A model generated the notes under the pieces. The model saw only the letters and a program-made list of their open reading frames with translations. It was not told the origin of the DNA and made no database searches. The translations under genes were made by a program, and so were the position numbers. From an uncultured Actinomycetes bacterium (GTDB lineage Bacteria; Actinomycetota; Acidimicrobiia; Acidimicrobiales; RAAP-2): 44,145 nt of DNA. Position 1 is the first letter of the stretch, and each line of letters starts with the position of its first letter. The stretch spans positions 1 to 44,145 of the forward strand of contig CAIQUD010000014.1 of the NCBI GenBank assembly GCA_903874965.1, in the 5' to 3' direction. Positions 16,920 to 24,829 of this stretch are shown piece after piece.

Positions 16920-17525
16920 TCAGCGCGGCAGCGTGGTGTGCTTGAACTCATTGATGGCAGGTTGGTTGACCATGAGATCAACGAGTCGTGCAATGAGGTC
17001 AATTGATTCTTGAGGGTTCCCGGTCGGTCGTTCCATATACCGAACAAACACCGATTGATTGTTGACGAAGAAGGTTGGGACGCCGAAAACCTGATCACCG
17101 CCAGCACGGCGTGTCCATGTCTCGGCGATCTCGGCTCGCGGAGTGCCGCCATCGACATACGCGAAAATCGGTGTCGGGTCGATACCAAACTGCTCCAAGA
17201 CGGTCGTTACTTGCACACGAGTTCGAAGCGTCACGCCTTCATCATGGCGAGCAGTGAACAATGCAAGATGGACATCCAAGAACTTGTCGGGCGCGAGGTC
17301 TCGAGCTGCAAGTCCGACTTCGAGGGCAAGAAGGTCAGCGTCATAGGCCGGGTCTTCCCAAGCGGGTGGATTGCCAGGAGCGATGTGACCTTGGCTCAGC
17401 GTGAAGGGCTCGAAGGTGATGTCAAAACCAGCGCCCGCTTTTTGCGCCACGACAACGTGCTCATGGATGATGCGGGCGAAGGGACACCGGTAGTCAAAAT
17501 TGAGGCCAAAGGCAGGAGTAGTCAC
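16920..17525 (-). CDS. DsbA-family thioredoxin-fold protein
   Basis: A 201-aa DsbA/FrnE-like protein: FDYRCPFARIIHEHVVVA is the redox helix, then the helical insert (FLDVHLALFTARHDEG), and the cis-proline loop FGVPTFFVNN. The motif is CPFA, so only the first cysteine of CXXC is kept, as in actinobacterial relatives I recall; a disulfide oxidase role is therefore doubtful and a glutathione-transferase- or isomerase-like role is possible. The frame continues to ATG 17582 but that extension is Cys-rich and unlike the family, so GTG 17525 is preferred, with moderate certainty. Confidence 0.8.
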   Translation of the reverse strand: MTTPAFGLNFDYRCPFARIIHEHVVVAQKAGAGFDITFEPFTLSQGHIAPGNPPAWEDPAYDADLLALEVGLAARDLAPDKFLDVHLALFTARHDEGVTLRTRVQVTTVLEQFGIDPTPIFAYVDGGTPRAEIAETWTRRAGGDQVFGVPTFFVNNQSVFVRYMERPTGNPQESIDLIARLVDLMVNQPAINEFKHTTLPR

Positions 17526-17606
17526 GCAACAGTGAACTCCAATTCCTCTGGAGTATTCCAAGCAGGAGCACCAGGGCACCATGAAGGTGCTCTGGCAGAC
17601 CTCTGC

Positions 17607-18884
17607 CTAGTGGTTGGAGTGTGCGCGCACGGTAATCGCCGTCACAACAATCCCAGAGTCTGGGGCATTGGACGTGATCTCTACTTCATCACCGACGGCC
17701 AAGCTTCCCTTGCCACTGTGCTGGATGGTTGCAGTTGCAATATTGAAGACCACCGACGTGAGATCACCATTCGTGTGCAACCAAGCGGCCGATGAGTCGC
17801 TGGTTTCTGTCAAAGCAACCGTCATCGTTGTCGTGTCGAGGGCCGTGACATTGCCTTGCCATTCCATGGCCGCTTTTTGCACGTTCCCGCTTTGGCAATT
17901 GGAGTTCTCGCTGTCGCCGCTGTCGGAGACGACCGTCACCGGGCTGGTGCTGGTCCCACAGTCAATGCTGTCGCTTCCAGTGCCGCCGTTGAGGTGGTCA
18001 GAGCCGCTTGAACCGCCGTGGAGGTGGTCATTCCCATTGCCGCCGTTGAGTGTGTCATTGCCGTCACCAGCAACCAGGGTGTCATCGCCGTCATCACCAT
18101 TGAGCGTGTCATCGCCGGTTCCGGCGTTGAGGGTGTCGTTGCCAGTTCCTCCATTGAGAATGTCGTTCCCGGCACCACCATTGAGCGTGTCGTTTTGCGC
18201 ATCACCATTAATCGTGTCGGCACCCGCACCACCATTGAGCGTGTCGGCACCCGCACCACCATTGAGCGTGTCGGCACCCGCACCACCACTGATCGTGTCA
18301 TTGCCGTCGTCGCCGTTGGCAACGTCATTGCCAAGTCCACCATTGACGACGTCTGTGCCAAGGCCACCGCTCAACGTGTCATTGCCATCGTCACCATTCA
18401 ACGTGTCATTGCCGTCGCCGCCTGCGAGCACGTCATTTCCTGCGCCACCGCTCAAGGTGTCATCACCAGCACCACCGCTCAAGGTGTCGTTCGCAGATGA
18501 TCCAACAAGGACGTCATTACCCTCGTCGCCAAGGAGGGTGTCGCCAGCGGCGGTTACAGCCGCACGTTGGAGGTGTCCTGATCGAACGCCAGCCGAAAGG
18601 CGGTCATCGCCAAGTCCACCAATCAACGTCACCTTGGCATAGCCACCAGCACTCAGCGTGTCATTGCCTGCAAGTCCGCAAACCACATCACCTGCATGCT
18701 TGGCAGTCAGGGTGTCATTGCCAGCTGTCCCCCAGATTGTGCACTTGTGGCCGTCTGCGGTAGGGGCCTTGCCCGAGGATGCTTGAGCAATTGCCGCATT
18801 GGAAATACCAATTGCGGAGAGCACGGCGAAACTCGAAGCTCCAGCAAGAAACTTCCAACGACGAGAATGGGATGATCGGGCCAT
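17607..18884 (-). CDS. Secreted RTX-type calcium-binding repeat protein with C-terminal DUF5666-like domain
   Basis: A 425-aa exported protein. The N-terminus (MARSSHSRRWKFLAGASSFAVLSAIG) is a signal peptide with Arg-Arg, probably cut near AIAQA. Residues about 50-320 are tandem nonapeptides of the GGxGxDxUx type (GGAGNDTLN, GGAGADTLN, GDDGNDTLS), which fold as a Ca2+-binding beta-roll. After the Cys-containing segment SIDCGTSTS and NCQSG comes an 80-residue domain (WQGNVTALDTTTMTVAL ... LAVGDEVEITS) resembling DUF5666. ATG 18884 is chosen because AAAGGAG lies seven bases upstream. No type I secretion gene is nearby, so Sec or Tat export is likely. Confidence 0.85.
   Translation of the reverse strand: MARSSHSRRWKFLAGASSFAVLSAIGISNAAIAQASSGKAPTADGHKCTIWGTAGNDTLTAKHAGDVVCGLAGNDTLSAGGYAKVTLIGGLGDDRLSAGVRSGHLQRAAVTAAGDTLLGDEGNDVLVGSSANDTLSGGAGDDTLSGGAGNDVLAGGDGNDTLNGDDGNDTLSGGLGTDVVNGGLGNDVANGDDGNDTISGGAGADTLNGGAGADTLNGGAGADTINGDAQNDTLNGGAGNDILNGGTGNDTLNAGTGDDTLNGDDGDDTLVAGDGNDTLNGGNGNDHLHGGSSGSDHLNGGTGSDSIDCGTSTSPVTVVSDSGDSENSNCQSGNVQKAAMEWQGNVTALDTTTMTVALTETSDSSAAWLHTNGDLTSVVFNIATATIQHSGKGSLAVGDEVEITSNAPDSGIVVTAITVRAHSNH
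18210..18300 (-). repeat. 27-bp tandem repeats inside the RTX gene
   Basis: Three near-identical 27-bp units encode consecutive GGAGADT(L/I)N nonapeptides; the last differs by a few bases. Near-identity at the DNA level, where other nonapeptides use varied codons, points to recent duplication. Confidence 0.75.
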
Positions 18885-18992
18885 GGACAACTCCTTTAAT
18901 GGATGTCTTGACCGTAGAGTACGTCCGCGAGGGCCTTATCGATCAAATCTGAGCGATGGCTGAAGGGCTTCGCAGCTTCCCCGGGTTGCTGT

Positions 18993-19823
18993 CTAGGTTC
19001 GCCGAATCCTGGTGTTGAGGAGCTCGACTGGGGCATCCCCAGGGCAAAAAGGCTGGAAGGCGCACCATCCGCAAAGTGGCCCCGGCTTGGGCTGGAAGCG
19101 ATCCTGTTCACAGCTCGTGGTGATTGTTGACCAGAGAGCTTGAGTCCGACGAAGCGATGCGGTGACCACGCGGTCGTCACAGGGTTGCGTGAGGCGAAGT
19201 CCATCGCGCAAGTAATAGAGGTTGAGGCTCACTGGCGTTTTTCCAACGTGCTCGCGCAACAACAACGCGTAGGTGCGCATGGCCCTGAATTCTTTGTCCT
19301 CGTAACCCGCTCTTGGTGGCTTTCCCGTCTTGTAGTCAATAATCGACAGGCTTCCATCGGGCGCTTCATCAACTCGGTCAATGATTCCTCGAAGTTCTCC
19401 TTGACCGAGAAGTCGAGTGAGTTTGGTCTCGGTCAAGATGGCGACCGGTACGTTTGGATCTTCCATGGAGAAGTACCCATCAAGCGAGGTCTCAGCCAGG
19501 GAGATGAACTTCTCGAGGCCAGGGAAGTCAGCAATACCGGAGAACGTCCCGTCCTGGGAGAGTTCCTCGCAAGCTTCCGCCAGAAATTTCGACGCATGTT
19601 CTCTGGTCCGCTGACCTCGATCAATCATGGAGAACAACAATTCAAGCGATCGATGAACGGCGGTCCCCTTGGCGGTGGCATTGGTCGCTGGCTCGGCAAT
19701 TTGATCGATCGCCGAATACCGAAAGCGCCTCGGACACTGGTCGAACGTTGATGCACTTGAGGGCGAAAGACTGACCGGAGGCGTGACCACGTGAGCAGCG
19801 TAGGCCGGAGGTGTCGCGTTCAT
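18993..19823 (-). CDS. RecB-family PD-(D/E)XK nuclease with Fe-S cysteines
   Basis: A 276-aa stand-alone nuclease of the RecB/AddB C-terminal type (Cas4-like architecture). SPSSASTFDQCPRRFRYSAID supplies the first cysteine; GTAVHRSLELLF has the motif-I histidine; GIIDRVDEAPDGSLSIIDYKTGKPPR carries the catalytic Asp...DXK; and PGPLCGWCAFQPFCPG supplies the remaining three cysteines, together the ligand set for a 4Fe-4S cluster. No helicase is adjacent. It is divergent from the 103-aa gene, 27 bases apart. Similar nucleases occur in mycobacteria; the substrate is unknown. Confidence 0.9.
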   Translation of the reverse strand: MNATPPAYAAHVVTPPVSLSPSSASTFDQCPRRFRYSAIDQIAEPATNATAKGTAVHRSLELLFSMIDRGQRTREHASKFLAEACEELSQDGTFSGIADFPGLEKFISLAETSLDGYFSMEDPNVPVAILTETKLTRLLGQGELRGIIDRVDEAPDGSLSIIDYKTGKPPRAGYEDKEFRAMRTYALLLREHVGKTPVSLNLYYLRDGLRLTQPCDDRVVTASLRRTQALWSTITTSCEQDRFQPKPGPLCGWCAFQPFCPGDAPVELLNTRIRRT

Positions 19824-19850
19824 GGGTGAACCGTCGAGTTAGATGGAGCA

Positions 19851-20162
19851 GTGGCGAAGAAGCGTGCGGCGAAACCAGATGCTCGAGAACAGAAGTACGA
19901 CCGCGCGACGTCTTGGTCGGGACTTCGAGCCGGTGATCCAATTGATGTTGAGGGCGTCCCGGGCCGCGGGATTACGTTTACCTTCCTTGCCCATGTCACC
20001 AACAGGGCGACCAATGAGACGTGGGTTGAAGCGGTCGGTGGAAGAGATGGGCGACGTGATGTCCGGTCGTTTCGACCGGAACAAATCTTTCCCCGCGGAG
20101 CGCTCAAGAAAAAGGGCACGGGGCTTTCTCTTGCAGAACAGCCAGGTTTGCCGCTGATCTAG
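19851..20162 (+). CDS. Small basic protein of unknown function, 103 aa
   Basis: A Lys/Arg-rich N-terminus (MAKKRAAKPDAREQKYDRA) is followed by a small beta-rich domain: LRAGDPIDVEGVPGRGITFTFLAHVTN, TWVEAVGG and DVRSFRPEQIFPRG. It looks like a compact SH3-like or OB-like domain found in short actinobacterial hypothetical proteins. No function is assigned. It starts at GTG 19851 divergent from the RecB-type nuclease, and its last four bases overlap the convergent dehydrogenase gene. Confidence 0.75.
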   Translation: MAKKRAAKPDAREQKYDRATSWSGLRAGDPIDVEGVPGRGITFTFLAHVTNRATNETWVEAVGGRDGRRDVRSFRPEQIFPRGALKKKGTGLSLAEQPGLPLI

Positions 20163-21202
20163 CGCGAGGGATCGAGGAGAATTTTCCGACATCCATCAGC
20201 GTGGGTGTCGAAGAGTTCATACGCAGCCACTGCTTCAGTGAGCCCCATTCGGTGCGTGAAGATCGAATCAGGAACGATCACGCCTTGTTGCAACAAGGGA
20301 ACGAGTGCATCCCACGTTCCGGGAATGGCGGCAAAAGCCGCTCGAACCGTGAGGCGCTTGAAGAACATGAGGCCCATCGGGAGCGGCAAGGCCATATTCA
20401 GATTGACGCCGACCACTGACACGGTGCCACCAGCAGCGACGGCATAGGTGGCATCAGTGACGGTCGCATCATGACCAATTGCTTCAATGGCTGCATCAAC
20501 GCCGCGACCTTCCGTTGCTTCTAAGAGCTGTTGGGAAGCCGGGACCGCACGAGCATCTATTGGCTGAGCGCCGAGGTCAGCAGCAGCCTTGAGACGTTCC
20601 GGGTCATTATCAATGGCATAGATGACGGAAGGTCCAAAGAGCTTGGCTGCATGAACGGCCATCGTGCCAACGGGCCCAAGTCCATAGACCGCGACGGAAG
20701 CACCAGGTTGAATATCCGCCATCTTCGCCCCGAGGTAGCCAGTGGGAAGGATGTCGGTCAGAAGGACAGCTTGTTCAACCGTGAGGCCAGCATCAATTTT
20801 GCGAACGAATGAATCAGCGTGGTCAACCGCAATGAACTCTGCTTGTGCACCGGGATACTGCGGAACGGTGCCAACGGCATTGATCATTCCTTGCACACAA
20901 CAAACTGGATCACCAGATCGACATGGCCCACAAATGCCGCAAGCAACGACCGCGGAAAGAAGCACTCGATCTCCAACGGCAACGGAGGTAACCGATGGTC
21001 CAGCCTCGACAACCGTGCCGATGCCTTCGTGTCCAAGTTGGACACCGTCACCAGGAAGGTCGCCATGGTAGAGGTGGAGGTCAGAGCCACAGATCGCTGT
21101 TGCCTCAAGTTTGACGATAATTCCGTGTGGTGAAGGCAGCGTTGGGTCCGGGACGGACTCAACGGAGACGTTTCGAGGACCTTGAAGGATGACAGCGCGC
21201 AT
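20159..21202 (-). CDS. Zinc-dependent alcohol/threonine dehydrogenase family protein (MDR)
   Basis: A 347-aa medium-chain dehydrogenase. Catalytic zinc ligands are in ATAICGSDLHLYHGD and QLGHEGIGTVVEAG; the structural zinc loop is CGICGPCRSGDPVCC; the NAD(P) Rossmann motif is VAVYGLGPVGTMAVHAA. The product of the reaction (alcohol, sorbitol, threonine or formaldehyde adduct) cannot be read from the sequence. ATG 21202 has no Shine-Dalgarno but TAGCCT lies exactly six bases upstream, indicating a leaderless message. Confidence 0.92.
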   Translation of the reverse strand: MRAVILQGPRNVSVESVPDPTLPSPHGIIVKLEATAICGSDLHLYHGDLPGDGVQLGHEGIGTVVEAGPSVTSVAVGDRVLLSAVVACGICGPCRSGDPVCCVQGMINAVGTVPQYPGAQAEFIAVDHADSFVRKIDAGLTVEQAVLLTDILPTGYLGAKMADIQPGASVAVYGLGPVGTMAVHAAKLFGPSVIYAIDNDPERLKAAADLGAQPIDARAVPASQQLLEATEGRGVDAAIEAIGHDATVTDATYAVAAGGTVSVVGVNLNMALPLPMGLMFFKRLTVRAAFAAIPGTWDALVPLLQQGVIVPDSIFTHRMGLTEAVAAYELFDTHADGCRKILLDPSR

Positions 21203-21208
21203 GGGCCG

Positions 21209-21214
21209 AGGCTA
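21209..21214 (-). promoter_or_regulatory. Putative -10 box for leaderless dehydrogenase mRNA
   Basis: TAGCCT on the minus strand, six bases (CGGCCC) before ATG 21202, with no ribosome-binding site between. Confidence 0.4.
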
Positions 21215-21232
21215 GATCTTTCGGCGGCGCAA

Positions 21233-22861
21233 CTACGGCTTCGTGAGGATCTGGGCATAGACCCCACGTCCAACCGTGATCGCACCTACTTGCCATCCAT
21301 CGATCGCAAGGGCGTGAAAGAACGGTGAGCGATGAGGGTCAGTGGCTTGTCCCGGAAGTGGTCCCGTTGTTGGATTTACCACTTGTTCCGTCAACCCAAA
21401 GAACAACAACGTCGGTAGTTGTTCTCCAGCAGTCATCTGGTCAAGACGTTGCACCCAACGCCTTGGGTGATACGTCGAGTCTCCAAGGTCGGCTGCTGCA
21501 AGGAAGGTCGTGCGTTCCCGTTCAATTGGTGCAAGAACGGTATAGCCAGCTTCATTTGACGACGTCACCACGTAGAGAGGGGGCACGCCAGTTCTGGTCG
21601 CCGAAAAGCCAGACCAAGCAAAGTTGTAACGAAGTCCTGCATCGAAGACTTGAACGGCATCACCACTGATCGGCAGCTTGTTTGCCAAGGTCATCGTGCC
21701 ATTGAGGTCGCTGACTGGATAGTCGGCGCGATGCGTCGTCGGAGCGAGAGCGAGGACCACGGCAACAGCACCTGTAGAGACCCAAATCACGAGGTTGCGG
21801 ACCTTTGGCATCTTGAGCGACAACAAATGGCTGAGGCCGGCCGTGAGAAGGACAGCGACGGCTGGGTACATCACCTCATCGGTTCGTCCCGTCCCAAGAG
21901 GGACCATTCGGATCGCCGAGAGAACAACGGCCAGCAGTAAGGCAACCGCAGGGGCTACTGACCTCGCACCGAGTTCTTTGCTGCCAATTCCTAAGAGGAA
22001 TAGGAGGGAGCCGAGCATGACCAATGCGACAGCGGTGACAGCAACATGGTTGGTCGTAAGAGCCGGAGCTCCTGTCAGACCAGCACTGAAGCCTCCAAGA
22101 ATGTGCTGGAGGCTTCTGGCAAAGCCACCAGGCGAGGACCAGTTGACGAAGAACGGCGACCAAAATGCGTGGAGTGATGGCGGTACTGGTTTCCAAAAGA
22201 TGATGAGGACCGGCAAGACGAGCACGAACGACACCAACAGAGGGAAGAACGATGCCCTGAGCGACGTCTCGGAGCGGTAATCGTCAATCAACACCGCCGT
22301 CCAGCAGCCAATGATGACGGGAACGAGGGAGAAACTGGCGCCGAAGGCAATGACGGACCAGAGAACCAGCCACCACCGATTGGTCGTTCTGGCACTGATC
22401 CGTGCCGTCAAGCCAAGCAAGATCGCTGCCAAGAGCAATTCCGTCGTATACGGCTTCACCCTCGTTGAATAGGTAATCACGACTGGGCTCAGCCAGATGG
22501 CCACCGCAACTGCGGCACTCGGCCACTCGGGAAGTTTGAAGCTTCGAAGCATCCACCAAAGTGCCGGCAACGAAAGCAGTCCTGCAACAAGCGCGGGCAA
22601 TTGCGCATAGACCGCCGTTGGGGCCGTCCAGTGGAGGAGGGGCCAAACACCGAGGCTAAATCCAGGAAACGTTGATACGAGATCGGAAGCACGGCCGAAA
22701 CTGACCCTCGCTGGAGCGGCAACCCAGGCATCATCTCGAAAAAGTCCACTCGACGTGGTAAGTCCTGTGAGGCGGGCGGCCAGTCCAACGAGGGCGCCGA
22801 GCACGAGGAGCACCTCGGGCCGCCTCCACCTTTGCTTCACGTCACTGCCCGGCCCTTGCAC
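21233..22861 (-). CDS. GT-C membrane glycosyltransferase (GT39/ArnT-like)
   Basis: A 542-aa polytopic membrane protein with about 11-12 hydrophobic helices. The first extracytoplasmic loop has the catalytic-type acidic pair in GLFRDDAWVAAPARVSFG, and VVITYSTRVKPYTTELLLAA matches the YS.E.RPY segment of PMT-2 family enzymes, which transfer sugars from polyprenyl phosphates to envelope acceptors. The C-terminal 150 residues form a soluble outside domain. GTG 22861 has TACGCT six bases upstream and no Shine-Dalgarno. The acceptor is unknown. Confidence 0.82.
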   Translation of the reverse strand: MQGPGSDVKQRWRRPEVLLVLGALVGLAARLTGLTTSSGLFRDDAWVAAPARVSFGRASDLVSTFPGFSLGVWPLLHWTAPTAVYAQLPALVAGLLSLPALWWMLRSFKLPEWPSAAVAVAIWLSPVVITYSTRVKPYTTELLLAAILLGLTARISARTTNRWWLVLWSVIAFGASFSLVPVIIGCWTAVLIDDYRSETSLRASFFPLLVSFVLVLPVLIIFWKPVPPSLHAFWSPFFVNWSSPGGFARSLQHILGGFSAGLTGAPALTTNHVAVTAVALVMLGSLLFLLGIGSKELGARSVAPAVALLLAVVLSAIRMVPLGTGRTDEVMYPAVAVLLTAGLSHLLSLKMPKVRNLVIWVSTGAVAVVLALAPTTHRADYPVSDLNGTMTLANKLPISGDAVQVFDAGLRYNFAWSGFSATRTGVPPLYVVTSSNEAGYTVLAPIERERTTFLAAADLGDSTYHPRRWVQRLDQMTAGEQLPTLLFFGLTEQVVNPTTGPLPGQATDPHRSPFFHALAIDGWQVGAITVGRGVYAQILTKP

Positions 22862-22867
22862 GACGCG

Positions 22868-22873
22868 AGCGTA
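22868..22873 (-). promoter_or_regulatory. Putative -10 box for leaderless glycosyltransferase mRNA
   Basis: TACGCT on the minus strand, six bases (CGCGTC) before GTG 22861; no ribosome-binding site is visible. Confidence 0.35.
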
Positions 22874-22888
22874 GCGAAGCCCTTCGGG

Positions 22889-23359
22889 TTAATCCTCGAG
22901 CCCCATCACGCTCACCTTTCCGAATCCCTGCATCTCCGCGAGGACAACGTATGCCTGAGCGATCGTGCCGGCGTCAATGATGCTGGTCACATTGCCTGCT
23001 TCGTCGAGATTGAGGTTGGCTCCATGAATGGCGAAGAAGACATCGGTTACCTCGGTATTTTCTGCCGGGACCGAAAGCGTGTGGACGGAACCTGCAGGTT
23101 CAAAGAGGTAGGAGCCGGCCGTGTTGACTTCTGGGTACTCGAGGTACTTCCAACTTCCCGACAAGGTAAAGGCATAGACCGTGCCCGTGTGCTTGTGCGT
23201 TGGCACGAGGTAGCCAGGTTGGAACTTTGTTCGAATCACCCAGAGGCCTGCTTCGATGTCGACTTGAAGCAGTTGCAACGTGCTTCCATCGCCGAGGTCG
23301 ACAAAGGGAAGATCAGATTCGCCGACGTGGAGGGCAGTTGGGATACTCGTCATGGACAT
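22889..23359 (-). CDS. Cupin-domain protein, 2,4'-dihydroxyacetophenone dioxygenase-like
   Basis: A 156-aa single cupin. TKFQPGYLVPTHKHTGTVYAF contains the metal motif (H-x-H), followed by LSGSWKYLEYP and TAGSYLFEPAGSVHTLSVP with the third histidine. This arrangement matches the ChrR-like cupins annotated as 2,4'-dihydroxyacetophenone or acetylacetone dioxygenases. Substrate is unproven. ATG 23359 follows AAAGGAG by six bases. It is divergent from a methyltransferase. Confidence 0.82.
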   Translation of the reverse strand: MSMTSIPTALHVGESDLPFVDLGDGSTLQLLQVDIEAGLWVIRTKFQPGYLVPTHKHTGTVYAFTLSGSWKYLEYPEVNTAGSYLFEPAGSVHTLSVPAENTEVTDVFFAIHGANLNLDEAGNVTSIIDAGTIAQAYVVLAEMQGFGKVSVMGLED

Positions 23360-23418
23360 CGTTGGCTCCTTTAAGGTTCCTTTTAGTGTGACACCGACAG
23401 CGGCATGAAGGGAAGTCC

Positions 23419-24225
23419 ATGGCCAACGAAGGACAGCGACAGTACTTTTCCGACGCGATGCGCACCAAGCGGTGGCCCAGCCGTGAGCCCTTCACCGCAA
23501 TGGCGATCCCCCCGCTCTTAGAAATAGCGCACCTTCAACCTGGCATGTCGGTGCTCGACATTGGCTGCGGCGGCGGCCAGATGACGAAGGCAGTTGCTTC
23601 GGTCGTTGGCCCAACGGGTCGAGTTGTCGGAGCAGACATCTCCGAAGCGATGCTCGAGCTTGCGAACTCACGTCGTGAACCGAGCGATGGCAATGTGTCG
23701 TTTGTCCTTGCTGATGTCCAGACCGACGACATCTCAGGAGCGCCGTTTGATGCAATCGTGAGCCAATTCGGACTGATGTTCTTCGAAGATCCAATTGCGG
23801 CATTCACCAATCTTCGAAAGCACCTGAGGGCAGGGGGAGCGTTGTCAGGCGCAGTTTGGCAAGACATGGAGAACAATTTGTCCTTCATGGCGCACCGGCT
23901 CGCTGCTCGAGGATTTCAGCGCGAGATCCCGAAGCAAGGGCCAGTTCCTCAAGGTCCTTTCGCCTTCGCCGATCAGTGCTACGTAGATGGTTTGCTCGTC
24001 GCTGCAGGCTTCAGCGAACCGAAGTGGACCCTTCACTCAGCAATACGGCCTTGTGCACTCGATGACGTGGTGACGGTGCAAATGTTGCTCAATGCAGGTA
24101 TTGATGAAGATCGAGTTCATGAGGCCTATTCGATTGCTGTTGAAGAACTTGCAGCAGTGACGGGGGATGACGGAGTGGTGCAGTGCCCCTTGGAGATCCA
24201 GCTCTTCACGTGCACGGCTCCTTGA
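23419..24225 (+). CDS. Class I SAM-dependent methyltransferase
   Basis: A 268-aa methyltransferase with the Rossmann motif I SVLDIGCGGGQMTKAV, motif II VVGADISEAMLELA, and FVLADVQTDD and PFDAIVSQFGLMFFEDP for motifs III-IV. It resembles the ubiquinone/menaquinone and small-molecule methyltransferase group; the substrate cannot be named. ATG 23419 follows AAGGGAAG. A second, unrelated methyltransferase follows after seven bases. Confidence 0.85.
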   Translation: MANEGQRQYFSDAMRTKRWPSREPFTAMAIPPLLEIAHLQPGMSVLDIGCGGGQMTKAVASVVGPTGRVVGADISEAMLELANSRREPSDGNVSFVLADVQTDDISGAPFDAIVSQFGLMFFEDPIAAFTNLRKHLRAGGALSGAVWQDMENNLSFMAHRLAARGFQREIPKQGPVPQGPFAFADQCYVDGLLVAAGFSEPKWTLHSAIRPCALDDVVTVQMLLNAGIDEDRVHEAYSIAVEELAAVTGDDGVVQCPLEIQLFTCTAP

Positions 24226-24232
24226 GGCGTTC

Positions 24233-24829
24233 ATGACCTCTTGGGAAGCGGTCTACGCCACCAAGGATGCAGCGGAGCGTTCGTGGACCGAGACCGGGCC
24301 ATCCCATTCGCTTCCTTGGGTGCTTGAGGACTCCCCACAGCTTTCACGCTCAATTGTCGATATTGGTGGTGGCGCCTCCCGGCTCGCCGATTCGCTTGTC
24401 GCTCGTGGGTTCACGAACGTGACCGTGCTTGACCTTTCCCCCTCTGCCTTGGAAGAGGTCAGGGGGCGACTTGGTGACGCCGTGCAACTCGTTGTTGCAA
24501 ATGTGCTCGAGTGGGATCCTCCCCAACCCGTGGATCTGTGGCATGACCGTGCCGTCTTTCACTTCTTCGTCGAACCCGAAGAACAACTTCGTTACGTCGA
24601 CCGGGTAACACGTGCCGTGAGAGAGGGTGGCACCTTCGTTCTTGCGACGTTTGCTCCGAACGGACCTGAACAGTGCTCTGGGCTTCCCGTCACGAGGTGG
24701 TCGGCCGCTGAACTTGAAGACCGATTTTCTCAAGGGTTTCAGTTGCTGCAGTCAGAAGAACATCTCCACGTGACGCCCTGGGGTGCGAATCAGCCCTTCA
24801 CCTGGGTGAGGTTCCGAAGATTTCAGTAG
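24233..24829 (+). CDS. Class I SAM-dependent methyltransferase, small
   Basis: A 198-aa methyltransferase: it starts MTSWEAVYATKDAAERSW, with motif I RSIVDIGGGASRLADSLVARG, motif II VTVLDLSPSALEEVR and the motif IV region VDLWHDRAVFHFF. Relatives are grouped with thiopurine/TPMT-like and tellurite-type methyltransferases; the substrate is unknown. ATG 24233, seven bases after the preceding stop, is preferred to a GTG at 24167 that would overlap that gene by about 60 bases. The 3' end overlaps the convergent MBL gene by seven bases. Confidence 0.85.
   Translation: MTSWEAVYATKDAAERSWTETGPSHSLPWVLEDSPQLSRSIVDIGGGASRLADSLVARGFTNVTVLDLSPSALEEVRGRLGDAVQLVVANVLEWDPPQPVDLWHDRAVFHFFVEPEEQLRYVDRVTRAVREGGTFVLATFAPNGPEQCSGLPVTRWSAAELEDRFSQGFQLLQSEEHLHVTPWGANQPFTWVRFRRFQ

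Noticed and set aside
18040-18500. CRISPR-like array of short repeats
   Set aside because: Units are contiguous 27-bp coding repeats without spacers and encode RTX nonapeptides.
17614-18642. Long Ser/Pro/Val-rich open frame on the plus strand opposite the RTX gene
   Set aside because: It is the antisense shadow of the nonapeptide repeats, which create stop-free frames; there is no start context or family match.
18896-18992. Gene remnant between the nuclease and the RTX gene
   Set aside because: A minus-strand frame continues past the nuclease stop in another phase, but no homologous C-terminus is recognisable and it may be chance.
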